64,000 bases of DNA, from contig NZ_JAUXYL010000041.1 of assembly GCF_030694375.1 (NCBI RefSeq), forward strand, positions 62,001-126,000, written 5' to 3'. The notes beneath the pieces were generated by a model that was not told the origin of the DNA, did no database searches, and was given only the letters and a program-made list of their open reading frames with translations. The position numbers were made by a program, and so were the translations under genes. Positions 12,676-24,219 of the stretch are shown here, piece after piece; position 1 is the first letter of the stretch, and each line of letters starts with the position of its first letter. Source of the DNA: Algoriphagus sp. GTDB lineage: Bacteria > Bacteroidota > Bacteroidia > Cytophagales > Cyclobacteriaceae.

Positions 12676-12677
12676 GA

Positions 12678-12794
12678 TTAACCTTGTCTTTGTTTATACT
12701 TAGGATTCTTCTTGTTGATGACATACAATACCCCTTTTCTACGGATTAGCTTGCAGTCAACACTTCTCTTTTTAATAGATGCCTTTACCTTCAT
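12678..12794 (-). CDS. rpmJ: 50S ribosomal protein L36 (absent from ORF track)
   Basis: Manual translation [38 protein letters not shown]; between infA and rpsM. Confidence 0.95.
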   Translation of the reverse strand: MKVKASIKKRSVDCKLIRRKGVLYVINKKNPKYKQRQG

Positions 12795-12800
12795 GTCAGT

Positions 12801-13019
12801 CTATTTATATCGATATACTATTCTGCCTTTTGTCAAATCATAGGGAGATAATTCCAGCTTAACCTTATCCCCGGGAAGAATTTTTATGTAATTCATTCTC
12901 ATTTTTCCCGAAATATGAGCAATCAACTGATGTCCATTTTCCAGTTCCACTTTAAACATTGCGTTAGACAATGCTTCAATGATGGTACCGTCTTGCTCGA
13001 TTGATGTCTGTTTGGCCAT
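12801..13019 (-). CDS. infA: Translation initiation factor IF-1
   Basis: [45 protein letters not shown]. Confidence 0.97.
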   Translation of the reverse strand: MAKQTSIEQDGTIIEALSNAMFKVELENGHQLIAHISGKMRMNYIKILPGDKVKLELSPYDLTKGRIVYRYK

Positions 13020-13020
13020 A

Positions 13021-13794
13021 TTAGAATTTAAAGACCTCTTCTATGTATTTATGCGTTGTCAAAACTTCTGTTTTATCTTCCAATATTGCAACCGTATGCT
13101 CATAATGAGCTGAAGGTTTCCGATCTGCAGTTCGGATAGTCCAGCCGTCTCGTTCTTGGACGATATTTCGCGTACCAAGATTGATCATTGGCTCAATTGC
13201 AATCACCATCCCTGCCTTGAGCAGGATACCACTTCCTTTTTTTCCGTAATTAGGAACCTCTGGAGCCTCATGAAGTTTCTTTCCTAAACCATGTCCTACA
13301 AGCTCTCTGACTACAGTATAGCCTTTCGCTTCGACGAATTTTTGGATTGAAAAACCAATATCACCTATCCGATTTCCTACTACGGCTTGCTCAATTCCTA
13401 AATAGAGCGAATCTCGAGTGGCTTTTAATAATGCTAGAACAGAAGGGGATACCTCACCAATAGGATATGTATAAGCGGAATCGCTATGAAAACCTTGGTG
13501 AAAGACTCCACAATCTACTGAGATTATATCGCCATCTTTCAATTCATAATCACTTGGAAAACCGTGAACAATTACCTCATTCACTGAAATACAAAGTGAA
13601 GCGGGAAAACCGTTGTACCCTTTAAATGAAGGTACGCCATTGTGATCCCTAATAAACTCTTCAGCAACTTTGTCAAGAAAAGAGGTCTTTACCCCTTCTT
13701 TGATATGCTTGGCAACTTCTCCGTGAGCTCTACCAAGAATATCAGCACACTGTTTTATTAACTGAACTTCTTCCGAAGTCTTGTATTGAATCAT
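13021..13794 (-). CDS. map: Methionine aminopeptidase type I
   Basis: [37 protein letters not shown]. Confidence 0.96.
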   Translation of the reverse strand: MIQYKTSEEVQLIKQCADILGRAHGEVAKHIKEGVKTSFLDKVAEEFIRDHNGVPSFKGYNGFPASLCISVNEVIVHGFPSDYELKDGDIISVDCGVFHQGFHSDSAYTYPIGEVSPSVLALLKATRDSLYLGIEQAVVGNRIGDIGFSIQKFVEAKGYTVVRELVGHGLGKKLHEAPEVPNYGKKGSGILLKAGMVIAIEPMINLGTRNIVQERDGWTIRTADRKPSAHYEHTVAILEDKTEVLTTHKYIEEVFKF

Positions 13795-13795
13795 A

Positions 13796-15115
13796 CTAAG
13801 CTACCTGGTAATTGGAAGGGTTATTCTTCAAATTACCACTCTTCATCATCCCTTCGTAATGTCTCATCAGTAAGTAGCTTTCGATTTGTCTAAGCGTATC
13901 CATGATCACACCTACCATGATAAGGAGGGATGTTCCACCATAGAATTGCGCAAATTCACCACCCACTCCGGCGATTATCGCCAAGGCAGGAAGGATCGCT
14001 ACGGCAGCAAGCAATACCGAACCTGGTAAAGTAATCTTGGAAATAATCCCATCGATAAACTCTGAGGTAGGTGCACCTGGCTTAATACCGGGGACAAAAC
14101 CACCATTACGCTTCATGTCTTCAGCAATTTGTTCGGGGTTAACCGTAATTGCAGTATAAAAGAACGTAAAGATGATAATCAAAGCTGCAAACAAGAGGTT
14201 ATACTGCCATGAGGTGAAATCACTGAAAGTAGTACCTATGTAGTTAGCAATGTCACTTTCCCCTGCCCAAATCTGGGCAATCAGTGCAGGAACAAACATC
14301 AATGATTGAGCAAAAATGATAGGCATTACACCCGACGCATTTACCTTAATTGGAATGTATTGTCTTTGTCCTCCATATACTTTACCACCTACTACCTGCT
14401 TCGCATATTGAACCGGAATTCTTCTTGTCGCCTCCGTAAGAGCAATTACTCCCACAACAACAAAGAACAAAACAGCAGCTTCAATAATGAGGAGTAACAT
14501 TCCTGAAGTGCCTTTTTCAAGACCCTCAGCTATTATGGCGCCTGGAAATCTTGAAATGATACCAATCATGATAAGCATTGAAATTCCATTGCCTATTCCT
14601 TTTTCAGTGATTTTTTCCCCTAGCCACATACAGAACATCGTTCCTGCTGAAAGCAGAACCAAGGAACTAAACATGAAAAGAGATGTACTTACCATCACAG
14701 CACCGGTAGGCAAGATAGTGGCTGAAACATAGCCAATACCCTGCGCAATCGTAATTGCAATTGTAAGAACTCGGGTGATTTGGTTTATACGTTTTCTACC
14801 GGACTCACCTTCCTTTTGCATTTTCTGAAAATAAGGAACCCCGACAGTCAACAGCTGCAGCACAATGGATGCAGAGATATAGGGCATAATTCCCAGTCCA
14901 AAGATTGAAGCATTGCTAAATGCCCCTCCAAGGAAAGTATCAATCAAACCGAAAATTCCCTCAGGAGCGTCTCCCAACTTGGAAGGATCTACACCGGGAA
15001 GAACGATAAATGATCCTAACCTGAAAATAATTAAGAATCCAATTGTGTTTACAATTCTGACTCTCAAATCTTCGATTGAGAAAATGTTCCTAACTGTCGA
15101 AATAAACTTTTTCAT
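13796..15115 (-). CDS. secY: Protein translocase subunit SecY
   Basis: Ten-TM pattern, TRRIPVQYAKQVVGGKVYGGQRQYIPIKVNASGVMPIIFA. Confidence 0.97.
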   Translation of the reverse strand: MKKFISTVRNIFSIEDLRVRIVNTIGFLIIFRLGSFIVLPGVDPSKLGDAPEGIFGLIDTFLGGAFSNASIFGLGIMPYISASIVLQLLTVGVPYFQKMQKEGESGRKRINQITRVLTIAITIAQGIGYVSATILPTGAVMVSTSLFMFSSLVLLSAGTMFCMWLGEKITEKGIGNGISMLIMIGIISRFPGAIIAEGLEKGTSGMLLLIIEAAVLFFVVVGVIALTEATRRIPVQYAKQVVGGKVYGGQRQYIPIKVNASGVMPIIFAQSLMFVPALIAQIWAGESDIANYIGTTFSDFTSWQYNLLFAALIIIFTFFYTAITVNPEQIAEDMKRNGGFVPGIKPGAPTSEFIDGIISKITLPGSVLLAAVAILPALAIIAGVGGEFAQFYGGTSLLIMVGVIMDTLRQIESYLLMRHYEGMMKSGNLKNNPSNYQVA

Positions 15116-15119
15116 TTAC

Positions 15120-15566
15120 TTAAATCTTGTTTACGGTACCGCCTAGTTTTTCAATAACTTCAACAGCTGAAGCGGAAAACTTGTGGGCAGTCACCTCTAA
15201 TTTGGCCGTTAGTTCACCACCACCGAGAATTTTTATCTTATCATTCTTGGAAGCAATACCATGAGCCACTAAGGCATCCATGTCTATTGTAGCAAGATTG
15301 AATTGATCGGCTAGGCCTTGCAAGGTATCCAAATTTACTGGTTTGAACTCAACCCTGTTAAAGGATTTAAAGCCAAATTTGGGCACTCTTCTTTGAAGAG
15401 GCATCTGACCACCTTCAAAACCAGCTTTAGACTTATATCCTGAACGGGATTTAGCGCCTTTATGGCCTCTTGTAGATGTTCCACCTCGACCAGAACCAGT
15501 ACCACGACCAATTCTCTTACGGTTTTTAGTTGAACCTTCTGACGGAGTTAATGTATTTAGTTTCAT
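15120..15566 (-). CDS. rplO: 50S ribosomal protein L15
   Basis: MKLNTLTPSEGSTKNRKRIGRGTGSGRGGTSTRGHKGAKSR. Confidence 0.97.
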   Translation of the reverse strand: MKLNTLTPSEGSTKNRKRIGRGTGSGRGGTSTRGHKGAKSRSGYKSKAGFEGGQMPLQRRVPKFGFKSFNRVEFKPVNLDTLQGLADQFNLATIDMDALVAHGIASKNDKIKILGGGELTAKLEVTAHKFSASAVEVIEKLGGTVNKI

Positions 15567-15568
15567 GA

Positions 15569-15748
15569 TTAAGCTGCCTCCACTTTTACAAGGTGATTCA
15601 CTTTATTTACCATTCCAGCAATCTGTGGAGTATTCTCTACTACTACAGACTTGCTAATACGCCCCAGACCCAAAGCAGTAATTGTTGCTTTCTGATCTTT
15701 TGGTCTGTCGATCGTACTTTTTACCTGTGTGATTTTAATCTTCGCCAT
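15569..15748 (-). CDS. rpmD: 50S ribosomal protein L30 (absent from ORF track)
   Basis: Manual translation MAKIKITQVKSTIDRPKDQKATITALGLGRISKSVVVENTPQIAGMVNKVNHLVKVEAA*. Confidence 0.95.
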   Translation of the reverse strand: MAKIKITQVKSTIDRPKDQKATITALGLGRISKSVVVENTPQIAGMVNKVNHLVKVEAA

Positions 15749-15753
15749 GATAA

Positions 15754-16272
15754 TTATCCGTTAAAGACTTTCGCCATTTTCACACCACGCTGTTGAGAAA
15801 CAGCGATTGCATCTCTTAACTGAGTAAGTGCATCGATAGTAGCTTTCACCACGTTGTGAGGATTCGATGAACCTTTAGATTTAGCCAAAACGTCAGTTAC
15901 ACCAGCACTTTCCAAAACCGCACGCATGGCACCACCGGCTATTACACCCGTACCCGCTGCAGCTGGCTTGATCAATACAAGTCCACCACCGAATTTTCCG
16001 ATTTGCTCATGAGGAATAGTGCCTTTCAAAACCGGTACTTTAACCAGGTTTTTCTTTGCATCCTCGATGCCTTTGGTAATTGCATCTGTTACTTCGTTGG
16101 CTTTGCCTAATCCGTAACCTACAACACCTTGGCCATCACCTACTACTACGATTGCAGAGAAGGAGAATCTTCTACCACCTTTAACCACTTTGGCTACTCG
16201 GTTGATAGCTACTACTTTCTCTTTTAATTCTGTATCTGTAGCCCTAATGGGTTTTCTTCTTACTTGAGACAT
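15754..16272 (-). CDS. rpsE: 30S ribosomal protein S5
   Basis: [31 protein letters not shown]. Confidence 0.98.
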   Translation of the reverse strand: MSQVRRKPIRATDTELKEKVVAINRVAKVVKGGRRFSFSAIVVVGDGQGVVGYGLGKANEVTDAITKGIEDAKKNLVKVPVLKGTIPHEQIGKFGGGLVLIKPAAAGTGVIAGGAMRAVLESAGVTDVLAKSKGSSNPHNVVKATIDALTQLRDAIAVSQQRGVKMAKVFNG

Positions 16273-16277
16273 AATGA

Positions 16278-16628
16278 TTAAAATTTAAGGCCACCTTCTC
16301 TGGCGCCTTCAGCCAAAGCTTTCACATTACCATGATACAAGTAGCCGTTTCTATCGAATACAACTACAGATACGCCATTGGCTACTGCTCTTTCAGCGAG
16401 TTTTTTACCTACTTCTTTGGATACTCCAATAGTAGTGTTGGTTTTCGCACCAAGCTCTTTTGAAGATGCTTGTGCCAAAGTGAGACCTTTAAGGTCATCC
16501 ACCAATTGCGCGTAAATGCCTGTATTACTTTTGAATACTGACAGACGAGGTCTGGAATCTGTACCAGAAATCTTTCTTCTGATACCTTGTTTGATTCTAA
16601 GTCTTCTGGAAGTCTTATTAAATGCCAT
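16278..16628 (-). CDS. rplR: 50S ribosomal protein L18
   Basis: [21 protein letters not shown]-terminal [13 protein letters not shown]. Confidence 0.97.
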   Translation of the reverse strand: MAFNKTSRRLRIKQGIRRKISGTDSRPRLSVFKSNTGIYAQLVDDLKGLTLAQASSKELGAKTNTTIGVSKEVGKKLAERAVANGVSVVVFDRNGYLYHGNVKALAEGAREGGLKF

Positions 16629-16634
16629 AACCTT

Positions 16635-17192
16635 TTATTTTTTACCGGCAGTTTTACCAGCCTTACGTCTAACTTGTTCACCAACGAAACGCACACCTTT
16701 ACCCTTGTATGGTTCAACCTTACGGAGTGACTTGATTTTGGCAGCTACCTGCCCGATCAATTCCTTATCGATACCTTCCAAAGTAATAAATGGGTTTTTA
16801 CCTTTAGGAGTCTCTGTTTTGATAGAGATTTCATTTGGCATCGCCATAAAAATACTGTGAGAATAACCTAAGCTAAGCTCAAGTATTTGGCCTTGATTAG
16901 AAGCCTTATAACCTACACCGACTAACTCAAGATCTTTTTTGTATCCTTCAGAGACACCAATCACCATATTGTTGATCAATGATCTGTAAAGACCATGCAA
17001 AGATTTGTGTCTTTTAGACTCGGTAGGTCTAGTGACAACTATTTCGTTGCCTTCTACTTTCACCTGAATATCCGGATTCACATCCTGAGTCAGTGTACCC
17101 TTTGGACCTTTAACAGTGACAGTTCCATGAGCTGACACGTCTACAGTAACACCGCCGGGTAGATTTATTGGTTTTTTACCTATTCTAGACAT
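16635..17192 (-). CDS. rplF: 50S ribosomal protein L6
   Basis: MSRIGKKPINLPGGVTV, EPYKGKGVRFVGEQVRRKAGKT. Confidence 0.98.
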   Translation of the reverse strand: MSRIGKKPINLPGGVTVDVSAHGTVTVKGPKGTLTQDVNPDIQVKVEGNEIVVTRPTESKRHKSLHGLYRSLINNMVIGVSEGYKKDLELVGVGYKASNQGQILELSLGYSHSIFMAMPNEISIKTETPKGKNPFITLEGIDKELIGQVAAKIKSLRKVEPYKGKGVRFVGEQVRRKAGKTAGKK

Positions 17193-17201
17193 GATAGTAT
17201 A

Positions 17202-17597
17202 TTAATAAACGTAGCAAAGTACTTCGCCTCCGATACCTTCGGTACGTGCCTCTTTGTCAGTCATCACACCTTTTGAGGTGGATACGATTGCTATGCCCAA
17301 GCCATTGATAACTCTCGGGAGTTCGTCATGCTTTACATATTTTCTTAAACCTGGCTTACTAACTCTTTCAAGGCTTACGATTGCGTTCTGCTTACTTGCA
17401 GGATTGTACTTCAAAGCGATCTTGATGGTTCCCTGAGGACCATCTTGTTCAAACTTATAGTTTTGAATATATCCTTTGTCGTGCAATACTTTCGTAATCT
17501 CCTTCTTGATGTTAGAAGCAGGTATCTCAACGATTCGGTGAGAAGCCTTTATGGCATTTCTCAACCTTGTCAGATAATCAGCTATTGGATCAGTCAT
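17202..17597 (-). CDS. rpsH: 30S ribosomal protein S8
   Basis: [28 protein letters not shown]. Confidence 0.98.
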   Translation of the reverse strand: MTDPIADYLTRLRNAIKASHRIVEIPASNIKKEITKVLHDKGYIQNYKFEQDGPQGTIKIALKYNPASKQNAIVSLERVSKPGLRKYVKHDELPRVINGLGIAIVSTSKGVMTDKEARTEGIGGEVLCYVY

Positions 17598-17679
17598 GGT
17601 ATTTTATAGTCTAGCTCCACCCGTTTTGGGCGTGCAAAGTTACGAATTGATTTTTAGAATAAAAACTACTGTCGTTATT

Positions 17680-17949
17680 TTACCAGCTGGACTTTGTAAT
17701 TCCAGGAATCTTGCCCGCTGAGGCCATTTCTCTGAAAGTTACCCTGTTGATACCAAACTTTCTCATGTAGCCTTTTGGGCGACCAGTAAGTTTGCAACGA
17801 TTATGTAATCTTACCGGTGAAGCATTCTTTGGCAATTTGTCAAGGCCTTCATAATCACCGGCTGCTTTCAGCTCAGCTCTTTTCTTGGCATACTTGGCTA
17901 CCAGGTGCTCTCTCTTTCTCTCACGAGCTTTAATGGATTCTTTTGCCAT
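17680..17949 (-). CDS. rpsN: 30S ribosomal protein S14 (long, zinc-independent type)
   Basis: 89 aa; [30 protein letters not shown]. Confidence 0.97.
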   Translation of the reverse strand: MAKESIKARERKREHLVAKYAKKRAELKAAGDYEGLDKLPKNASPVRLHNRCKLTGRPKGYMRKFGINRVTFREMASAGKIPGITKSSW

Positions 17950-17951
17950 GA

Positions 17952-18512
17952 TTATTCTTCTTTATTTTTGTTAACGAACGGCATTCCGAAAGCTTTCAAT
18001 AAAGCATAGCTTTCCTCGTCTGTCTTGGCTGAAGTAACAAAGGTGATATCCATACCGGATATTCTATTCACTTTTTCTATAGAAATTTCAGGGAAGATAA
18101 TTTGCTCAGTTACACCCAGCGTATAGTTACCTCTTCCGTCAAATCCTTTGTCAGAAATGCCTTTAAAATCACGAACACGAGGTAAAGCGACAGTAATCAA
18201 ACGGTCAAGAAACTCGTACATTTTTTCACCTCTAAGTGTCACTTTAGCTCCAATTGGCATACCTTCTCTCAACTTAAAGTTGGATACGGCGATTTTTGAC
18301 TTGGTAGCTACAGCTCTTTGTCCAGTGATTAATGAAAGCTCTTCAACTCCCTGATCAACCAATTTCTTATCAGCTACGGCAGCACCAATTCCTTTGTTAA
18401 GGACGATCTTGGTCAACTGAGGCACTTGCATGACAGAAGAGTATTGGAATTTTTCCTTCAAAGCAGGAACGATATCGCCCACATACTTTGCTTTCATTCT
18501 TGAATTAGCCAT
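17952..18512 (-). CDS. rplE: 50S ribosomal protein L5
   Basis: [37 protein letters not shown]. Confidence 0.98.
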   Translation of the reverse strand: MANSRMKAKYVGDIVPALKEKFQYSSVMQVPQLTKIVLNKGIGAAVADKKLVDQGVEELSLITGQRAVATKSKIAVSNFKLREGMPIGAKVTLRGEKMYEFLDRLITVALPRVRDFKGISDKGFDGRGNYTLGVTEQIIFPEISIEKVNRISGMDITFVTSAKTDEESYALLKAFGMPFVNKNKEE

Positions 18513-18849
18513 TGATCACCTCCCCGGTTTTCTTTGAGAATCTAACTAGTTTTCCATTTTCACCTGCCTTACGACCTGTTCTGGTGGCTTCACCAGTTTT
18601 AGGATCTACTAGCATCAGGTTACTGATATGTAGCGCAGCTTCTTTCTTTTCGATGCCACCTTGTGGTTTTGCTGCAGTGGGCTTGACGTGTTTTGTGATC
18701 ATATTGATCCCTTCCACGAAAGCTTTTCTTTTTTCAACAACTACAGAAAGTACTTTTCCTGTTTTTCCTTTATCATCGCCAGCGATTACTTTAACAGTAT
18801 CACCGGTTTTGATATGCAGTTTCGTCTGCTTGTTCAATTTTCTTTCCAT
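18505..18849 (-). CDS. rplX: 50S ribosomal protein L24
   Basis: [30 protein letters not shown] motif. Confidence 0.97.
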   Translation of the reverse strand: MERKLNKQTKLHIKTGDTVKVIAGDDKGKTGKVLSVVVEKRKAFVEGINMITKHVKPTAAKPQGGIEKKEAALHISNLMLVDPKTGEATRTGRKAGENGKLVRFSKKTGEVING

Positions 18850-18851
18850 GA

Positions 18852-19220
18852 TTAAAGTACTTCAGGGGCCAAAGAAATGATTTTCATGAACTGCTTTTCT
18901 CTGAGTTCTCTGGCCACGGGTCCGAAGATACGTGTACCTCTTGGCTCATCGTTGTTGTTAAGCAACACGGCAGCATTATCTTCAAATCGGATGTAGGATC
19001 CATCTTTTCTACGGATCTCCTTTTTGGTTCTCACGATAACCGCTTTAGAAACGGTACCTTTTTTCATGTTGCTGGAAGATAGGGCCGACTTTACAGTCAC
19101 GACTACTTTATCACCGATGGAAGCATAACGCTTCCCAGTTCCTCCCAATACGCGGATAACGAGTACTTCTTTAGCACCTGAGTTATCTGCAACGCCTAGT
19201 CTGGATTCTTGCTGTATCAT
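18852..19220 (-). CDS. rplN: 50S ribosomal protein L14
   Basis: [27 protein letters not shown]. Confidence 0.98.
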   Translation of the reverse strand: MIQQESRLGVADNSGAKEVLVIRVLGGTGKRYASIGDKVVVTVKSALSSSNMKKGTVSKAVIVRTKKEIRRKDGSYIRFEDNAAVLLNNNDEPRGTRIFGPVARELREKQFMKIISLAPEVL

Positions 19221-19222
19221 GA

Positions 19223-19486
19223 TTACTTAGCCCTTTCAATAATTTCAACTAATCTCCAACGCTTGTTCTTGCTCAGCGGACGAGTCTCACTGATTTTCAC
19301 CAAGTCACCTGGGTGGCACTCATTGTTCTCGTCATGAACCATAAATTTGGTAGTCTTAGCCATAAATTTACCATAGATAGGGTGCTTCACTTTACGTTCC
19401 ACTGCCACTGTTATGGATTTATCCATTTTATCACTAACAACCTTACCAATTCTCTCTTTGCGAAGATTTCTCTCAATCGTAGCCAT
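19223..19486 (-). CDS. rpsQ: 30S ribosomal protein S17
   Basis: [27 protein letters not shown]. Confidence 0.97.
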   Translation of the reverse strand: MATIERNLRKERIGKVVSDKMDKSITVAVERKVKHPIYGKFMAKTTKFMVHDENNECHPGDLVKISETRPLSKNKRWRLVEIIERAK

Positions 19487-19505
19487 TTTCTTTTCTGTTA
19501 GCTAG

Positions 19506-19688
19506 TTATTTGGAAGCTAATGCAGTCTTCAATCTTGCGACAAGACGCTTGGCTTCTCTGATTCTGTTAGGATTCTCTATCGGAGTAATCGAGTGAGCAA
19601 ACTTAAGCTTGCTTAGATTCTCCTTCTCAGCGACTACTCGCTCAGCGATCTCACTTGCGGAAAGGGATCTGATTTCTGTATTTTTCAT
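19506..19688 (-). CDS. rpmC: 50S ribosomal protein L29
   Basis: 60-aa ORF MKNTEIRSLSASEIAERV...IRRAK-like tail; operon position. Confidence 0.94.
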   Translation of the reverse strand: MKNTEIRSLSASEIAERVVAEKENLSKLKFAHSITPIENPNRIREAKRLVARLKTALASK

Positions 19689-19697
19689 TGCTTATGA

Positions 19698-20117
19698 TTA
19701 TTCTGCGTAGTCTCTACGAACAACAAAACTTGTACTTACGGGTAGCTTCTGCTGCGCAAGTCTCAATGCATCTTTAGCAACCTCCAGGCTAACGCCTGTA
19801 GCTTCGAAGAGTATCGTACCCGGTTTGATAACAGCTACCCAATATTCCGGAGCACCTTTACCCTTACCCATACGTACTTCTGCGGGCTTTTTAGTGATCG
19901 GCTTGTCAGGAAAAATCCTGATCCAAACTTGACCTTCTCTCTTCATAGCTCTTGTCATGGCAATACGTGCTGCCTCGATCTGGCGAGAAGTAATCCATCC
20001 TGGCTCAAGGGATTTGACGCCAAAGTTACCAAAAGAGAGTTCTGCCCCTCTAGTAGCAAGACCTTTGACGCGGCCCTTGTGCATTTTCCTATATTTCGTT
20101 CTTTTCGGCTGTAACAT
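19698..20117 (-). CDS. rplP: 50S ribosomal protein L16
   Basis: [40 protein letters not shown]. Confidence 0.98.
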   Translation of the reverse strand: MLQPKRTKYRKMHKGRVKGLATRGAELSFGNFGVKSLEPGWITSRQIEAARIAMTRAMKREGQVWIRIFPDKPITKKPAEVRMGKGKGAPEYWVAVIKPGTILFEATGVSLEVAKDALRLAQQKLPVSTSFVVRRDYAE

Positions 20118-20144
20118 GATTTCTCACTTATTCGGTGAAAATAG

Positions 20145-20894
20145 TTATTTCTTATTTCTGCGTCTTGGACCGTTATTATCTCGATCACCTCTACCACCCT
20201 TAGGGTTCGGGCCACGCTGTGCGCCTTTCGGCTCATTTGCAGCACCTTGGTTTGGAGAAAGATCTCTTTTTCCATATACCTCACCTTTGAAAATCCATAC
20301 TTTGATTCCGATGATTCCGTACACAGTAAGTGCCTCGGAAAGTGCGTAATCAATGTCGGCTCTCAAGGTATGTAAAGGAATACGTCCTTCTTTATACATT
20401 TCAGAACGGGCCATTTCAGCTCCGCCCAATCGACCAGAAAGTTTAACTTTGATTCCTTCTGCTCCCACTCTCATGGATGCTGCAATTGCTTGCTTCATTG
20501 CTCTTCTGAAGGAAATTCTAGCTTGAAGTTGCTGTGCGATAGACTCACCGACTAATTTCGCATCCAATTCTGGTCGCTTAATTTCGAAGATATTGATTTG
20601 AATATCTTTATTGGTGATCTTCTTAAGCTCTTCTTTTAGCTTATCTACTTCGGCTCCGCCTTTACCAATTACAACTCCCGGACGGGCGGTATGTATCGTC
20701 AAAGTGATTCTTTTAAGCGTACGCTCGATGATTACTTTGGAAATACCTCCTTTAGGGATCCTGGCAAGGACATACTTACGGATCTGCTGATCTTCGTATA
20801 GTTTTTCTGCGAAGTCTTTCCCACCATACCAGTTGGAATCCCAGCCTTTGACTACACCAAGTCTAAATCCTATTGGGTTAATCTTTTGTCCCAT
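20145..20894 (-). CDS. rpsC: 30S ribosomal protein S3 with basic/Gly-Asn-rich C-terminal tail
   Basis: [15 protein letters not shown] domain [14 protein letters not shown]. Confidence 0.98.
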   Translation of the reverse strand: MGQKINPIGFRLGVVKGWDSNWYGGKDFAEKLYEDQQIRKYVLARIPKGGISKVIIERTLKRITLTIHTARPGVVIGKGGAEVDKLKEELKKITNKDIQINIFEIKRPELDAKLVGESIAQQLQARISFRRAMKQAIAASMRVGAEGIKVKLSGRLGGAEMARSEMYKEGRIPLHTLRADIDYALSEALTVYGIIGIKVWIFKGEVYGKRDLSPNQGAANEPKGAQRGPNPKGGRGDRDNNGPRRRNKK

Positions 20895-20902
20895 AGTCTT
20901 TC

Positions 20903-21295
20903 TTAATTTGCCTTTTCGTTTGTTTCAACTAAATCAGCGGTAACGTCTCCTGTGATGAACGCGTCAACTACAAGGGTTACATGATTGGATCTTTTGCGAA
21001 TTCTATGACCACGTCCCTGAGGAGCCGGTCTTAGTCTCTTAAGTGATCTGCCTTCATCAACCATAATGGTCTTGATATACAAATCAGCCTCTTCAAGCTT
21101 TTCGTCAGGATTTTTAGCCTGCCAGTTGGCTACCGCAGAAAGGAGAAGTTTCTCCAATTTCATCGCTCCATGATTTGGAGTGAATTTCAAAATGCTAAGT
21201 GCCAATCCTACTCGCTTACCTCTCACGAGGTCAGCCACAAGGCGCATTTTGCGCGGGGATGTAGGAACGTTTTTTAATCTTGCTACTGCTTCCAT
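20903..21295 (-). CDS. rplV: 50S ribosomal protein L22
   Basis: [41 protein letters not shown]. Confidence 0.98.
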   Translation of the reverse strand: MEAVARLKNVPTSPRKMRLVADLVRGKRVGLALSILKFTPNHGAMKLEKLLLSAVANWQAKNPDEKLEEADLYIKTIMVDEGRSLKRLRPAPQGRGHRIRKRSNHVTLVVDAFITGDVTADLVETNEKAN

Positions 21296-21297
21296 GA

Positions 21298-21576
21298 TTA
21301 TCTCTTTCCTTTATCTTTTTTAGCAATGTGGCCACGGAAGTTTCTAGTCGGAGCAAATTCACCCAGCTTGTGACCTACCATGTTGTCAGTGACAAACACC
21401 GGGATAAATTTATTTCCGTTATGCACTGCGAAGGTATGGCCTACGAAATCCGGGGAAATCATAGATCTTCTTGACCAAGTCTTGATGACAGATTTCTTGC
21501 CTGACTCGTTCATGACATCTACTTTCTTCACCAGATGGTGCTCGATATAAGGACCTTTTTTTAATGAACGTGCCAT
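21298..21576 (-). CDS. rpsS: 30S ribosomal protein S19
   Basis: [41 protein letters not shown]. Confidence 0.98.
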   Translation of the reverse strand: MARSLKKGPYIEHHLVKKVDVMNESGKKSVIKTWSRRSMISPDFVGHTFAVHNGNKFIPVFVTDNMVGHKLGEFAPTRNFRGHIAKKDKGKR

Positions 21577-21578
21577 AA

Positions 21579-22403
21579 TTATTTAGATCTTTTGCTGATG
21601 ATGAACTTGTTTGAATACTTCTTAGGTGATCTGGTTTTCTTTCCTTTAGAAAGAAGTCCCTTTCTTGATCTAGGATGTCCACCTGAAGAACGGCCTTCAC
21701 CACCACCCATAGGGTGATCAACTGGGTTCATAGCCACACCTCTTGTACGAGGTCTTACTCCAAGCCATCTTTTACGACCGGCTTTACCTAACACCACGTT
21801 CATGTGATCTCCGTTGGAAACAGTACCTACTGTTGCCATACAAGTACCCAAAACGAGTCTCATTTCGCCAGAAGGAAGTTTTACAGTTACGTATCTCGCA
21901 TCACGAGCTACAATCTGTGCATACCCTCCCGCACTTCTTGCCATGGCTCCACCATTACCTGGCTTCAATTCCACATTGTGTACAATTGTACCCATCGGGA
22001 TATTAGCCATTGGCATAGCGTTGCCCACTTCTGGAGCAACTTGCTCACCGGAAATCACTGTCTGACCTACTGTCAAACCTTCCGGGGCGATAATATAGGC
22101 CTTCGCACCGTCTGCATAATAAAGTAGGGCAAGACGAGCTGTTCTGTTTGGGTCATATTCGATAGCTTTAACCGTCGCAGGTACACCAAACTTGTTTCTT
22201 TTGAAGTCTACAATTCTAAGTCTTCTCTTATGACCACCACCGATATAGCGAGCAGTCATTTTGCCTGTATTATTTCTTCCGCCTGATTTCTTCAAAGGAG
22301 CAAGAAGTGATTTTTCCGGCTTTGACTTGGTAATCTCGTCAAAAGCTGGAGCCACTCTGAATCTTGTCCCTGGAGTTACAGGCTTCATTTTTTTAATTGC
22401 CAT
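21579..22403 (-). CDS. rplB: 50S ribosomal protein L2
   Basis: [29 protein letters not shown]. Confidence 0.98.
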   Translation of the reverse strand: MAIKKMKPVTPGTRFRVAPAFDEITKSKPEKSLLAPLKKSGGRNNTGKMTARYIGGGHKRRLRIVDFKRNKFGVPATVKAIEYDPNRTARLALLYYADGAKAYIIAPEGLTVGQTVISGEQVAPEVGNAMPMANIPMGTIVHNVELKPGNGGAMARSAGGYAQIVARDARYVTVKLPSGEMRLVLGTCMATVGTVSNGDHMNVVLGKAGRKRWLGVRPRTRGVAMNPVDHPMGGGEGRSSGGHPRSRKGLLSKGKKTRSPKKYSNKFIISKRSK

Positions 22404-22416
22404 GATATTGATTCAA

Positions 22417-22704
22417 TTAAATTTCTCCGTAAAAATCAATTACCTCACCATCAGCTACCTGCACAATTGCCTTTTTGAAAGCATTGGTGAAGCCTGATAC
22501 GATCTTATTCTTGGTATAGCGCGTCTTATGCTTTGCAGCATATCGTATGGTACGAACAGACACAACTTTTACGCCGTATGTTTTTTCTACAGCATTTCTA
22601 ATCTGAATCTTGTCAGCGGTTTTTTCTACAATAAAGCCGTAGACACCTCTCTCATTTCCAGCAGAAATTTTTTCTGTAATCAAAGGCTGCTTTAGAATAT
22701 CCAT
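22417..22704 (-). CDS. rplW: 50S ribosomal protein L23
   Basis: ILKQPLITEKISAGNERGVYGFIVEKTADKIQIRNAVEKTYGVKV. Confidence 0.97.
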   Translation of the reverse strand: MDILKQPLITEKISAGNERGVYGFIVEKTADKIQIRNAVEKTYGVKVVSVRTIRYAAKHKTRYTKNKIVSGFTNAFKKAIVQVADGEVIDFYGEI

Positions 22705-22708
22705 TGTC

Positions 22709-23338
22709 TTATTTCGATAAAATGGTTTCCAACTTACTTACAGATCCTTCGCACAAAACCAATTGGTCTGCATTGAGAACTTGGTAAGTATTTACATCAT
22801 TTACAGTCACTACTTTCGCTTTTGGAAGGTTTCTGCTTGACAAGAATACATTCTTGTCTTCTGTAGGAAGAACCAATAGGGTCTTCTTGTCAGAAAGAGA
22901 AAGTCCATTCAATAACGCGATGTAGTTTTTGGTTTTTGGAGCATCAAAAGAAACATCCTCCATGATTACCAGGCTATTTTCTATCACTTTATAAGAAAGT
23001 GCAGACTTACGAGCCAACTGTTTTACTTTTTTATTGAGTTTGAAAGAGTAGTCTCTTGGTCTAGGACCGAATACTCTACCACCACCACGGAAGTGAGGCG
23101 CCTTCAAAGATCCAGCACGAGCACCACCGGTACCTTTTTGCTTTTTGATCTTCTTAGTAGAACCTGCTACTTCGTTTCTTTCTTTTGATTTGTGAGTTCC
23201 CTGTCTTTGGTTAGCCAGGTACTGCTTCACATCCAGGTAGATTGCGTTATCGTTTGGCTCGATCGCGAAAATCTCGTCAGAAAGCGTCACCTTTCTACCT
23301 GTATCTTGTCCTTTATGATTGATTACTGCTAATTCCAT
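22709..23338 (-). CDS. rplD: 50S ribosomal protein L4
   Basis: [39 protein letters not shown]. Confidence 0.98.
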   Translation of the reverse strand: MELAVINHKGQDTGRKVTLSDEIFAIEPNDNAIYLDVKQYLANQRQGTHKSKERNEVAGSTKKIKKQKGTGGARAGSLKAPHFRGGGRVFGPRPRDYSFKLNKKVKQLARKSALSYKVIENSLVIMEDVSFDAPKTKNYIALLNGLSLSDKKTLLVLPTEDKNVFLSSRNLPKAKVVTVNDVNTYQVLNADQLVLCEGSVSKLETILSK

Positions 23339-23341
23339 GGC

Positions 23342-23974
23342 TTATTTCTCAAGAATTACAAAAGAGTTCTTTGGGCCAGGCACTGAACCGGAAACCAACA
23401 ATAGGTTCTGCTCAGGATAGACTTTCAATACTCTTAGGTTGATTACTTTTACTCTGTCACCACCAGTTCTTCCGGCCATTCTCATGCCTTTGAATACTCT
23501 GGATGGCCAAGAACATGCACCAATGGAACCTGGGTGTCTACCTCTGTTATGCTGACCGTGAGTTTGTCCACCCACACCGGCAAAACCATGACGCTTAACA
23601 ACACCTTGGAAACCTTTACCTTTTGAAGTACCAATGGCATCTACGAAGTCGCCTTCTACGAAAACCTCTTTGGCATTCACTGTCTTTCCGAGCTCCACTT
23701 GGCCTTCAAACTCGACCCTGAAGTCACGGAATTCAACAACTTTCTGCTTTGGCGTGGTACCGGCCTTTTTAAAATGACCGATTAGTGGCTTAGGAGTGTT
23801 TTTCTCCTTACGCTCACCGAATGCCAACTGCACTGCGTTGTACCCGTCTGTTTCAACGTTTTTTACTTGCGTCACTACGCAAGGACCAGCTTCTATTAGC
23901 GTGCATGCGACGTTACGCCCATCGGCACTGAAAATGCTAGTCATTCCTACTTTTTTTCCTATAATACCAGACAT
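23342..23974 (-). CDS. rplC: 50S ribosomal protein L3
   Basis: [20 protein letters not shown]; start at internal ATG 23974 rather than 24001. Confidence 0.97.
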   Translation of the reverse strand: MSGIIGKKVGMTSIFSADGRNVACTLIEAGPCVVTQVKNVETDGYNAVQLAFGERKEKNTPKPLIGHFKKAGTTPKQKVVEFRDFRVEFEGQVELGKTVNAKEVFVEGDFVDAIGTSKGKGFQGVVKRHGFAGVGGQTHGQHNRGRHPGSIGACSWPSRVFKGMRMAGRTGGDRVKVINLRVLKVYPEQNLLLVSGSVPGPKNSFVILEK

Positions 23975-24160
23975 CTTTAATAAGATAATTTGATAATCCA
24001 CAAGAGATTATACACTTGGGCCCTTTTTAAGGACTGCAAAGTTACTGAAATAAAATTTGGCAACAAATCTCAACTCCAATATTTTCAAACAATTAGAAAA
24101 AATGATTCTGTCTGGGTAGAACTTCAAACCCTATCTCAATCGAAAATTTTAAAATTGCTA

Positions 24161-24196
24161 AAAAAACAAAAGACCTGCAGGGTATGCAGGCCTTTT
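24161..24196 (-). terminator. Hairpin plus T-tract between rpsJ and rplC (terminator or attenuator)
   Basis: Minus strand AAAAGGCCTGCA-tacc-cTGCAGGTCTTTTGTTTTTTT. Confidence 0.75.
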
Positions 24197-24219
24197 GGAG
24201 TCGTAATTATAAGGTACTG

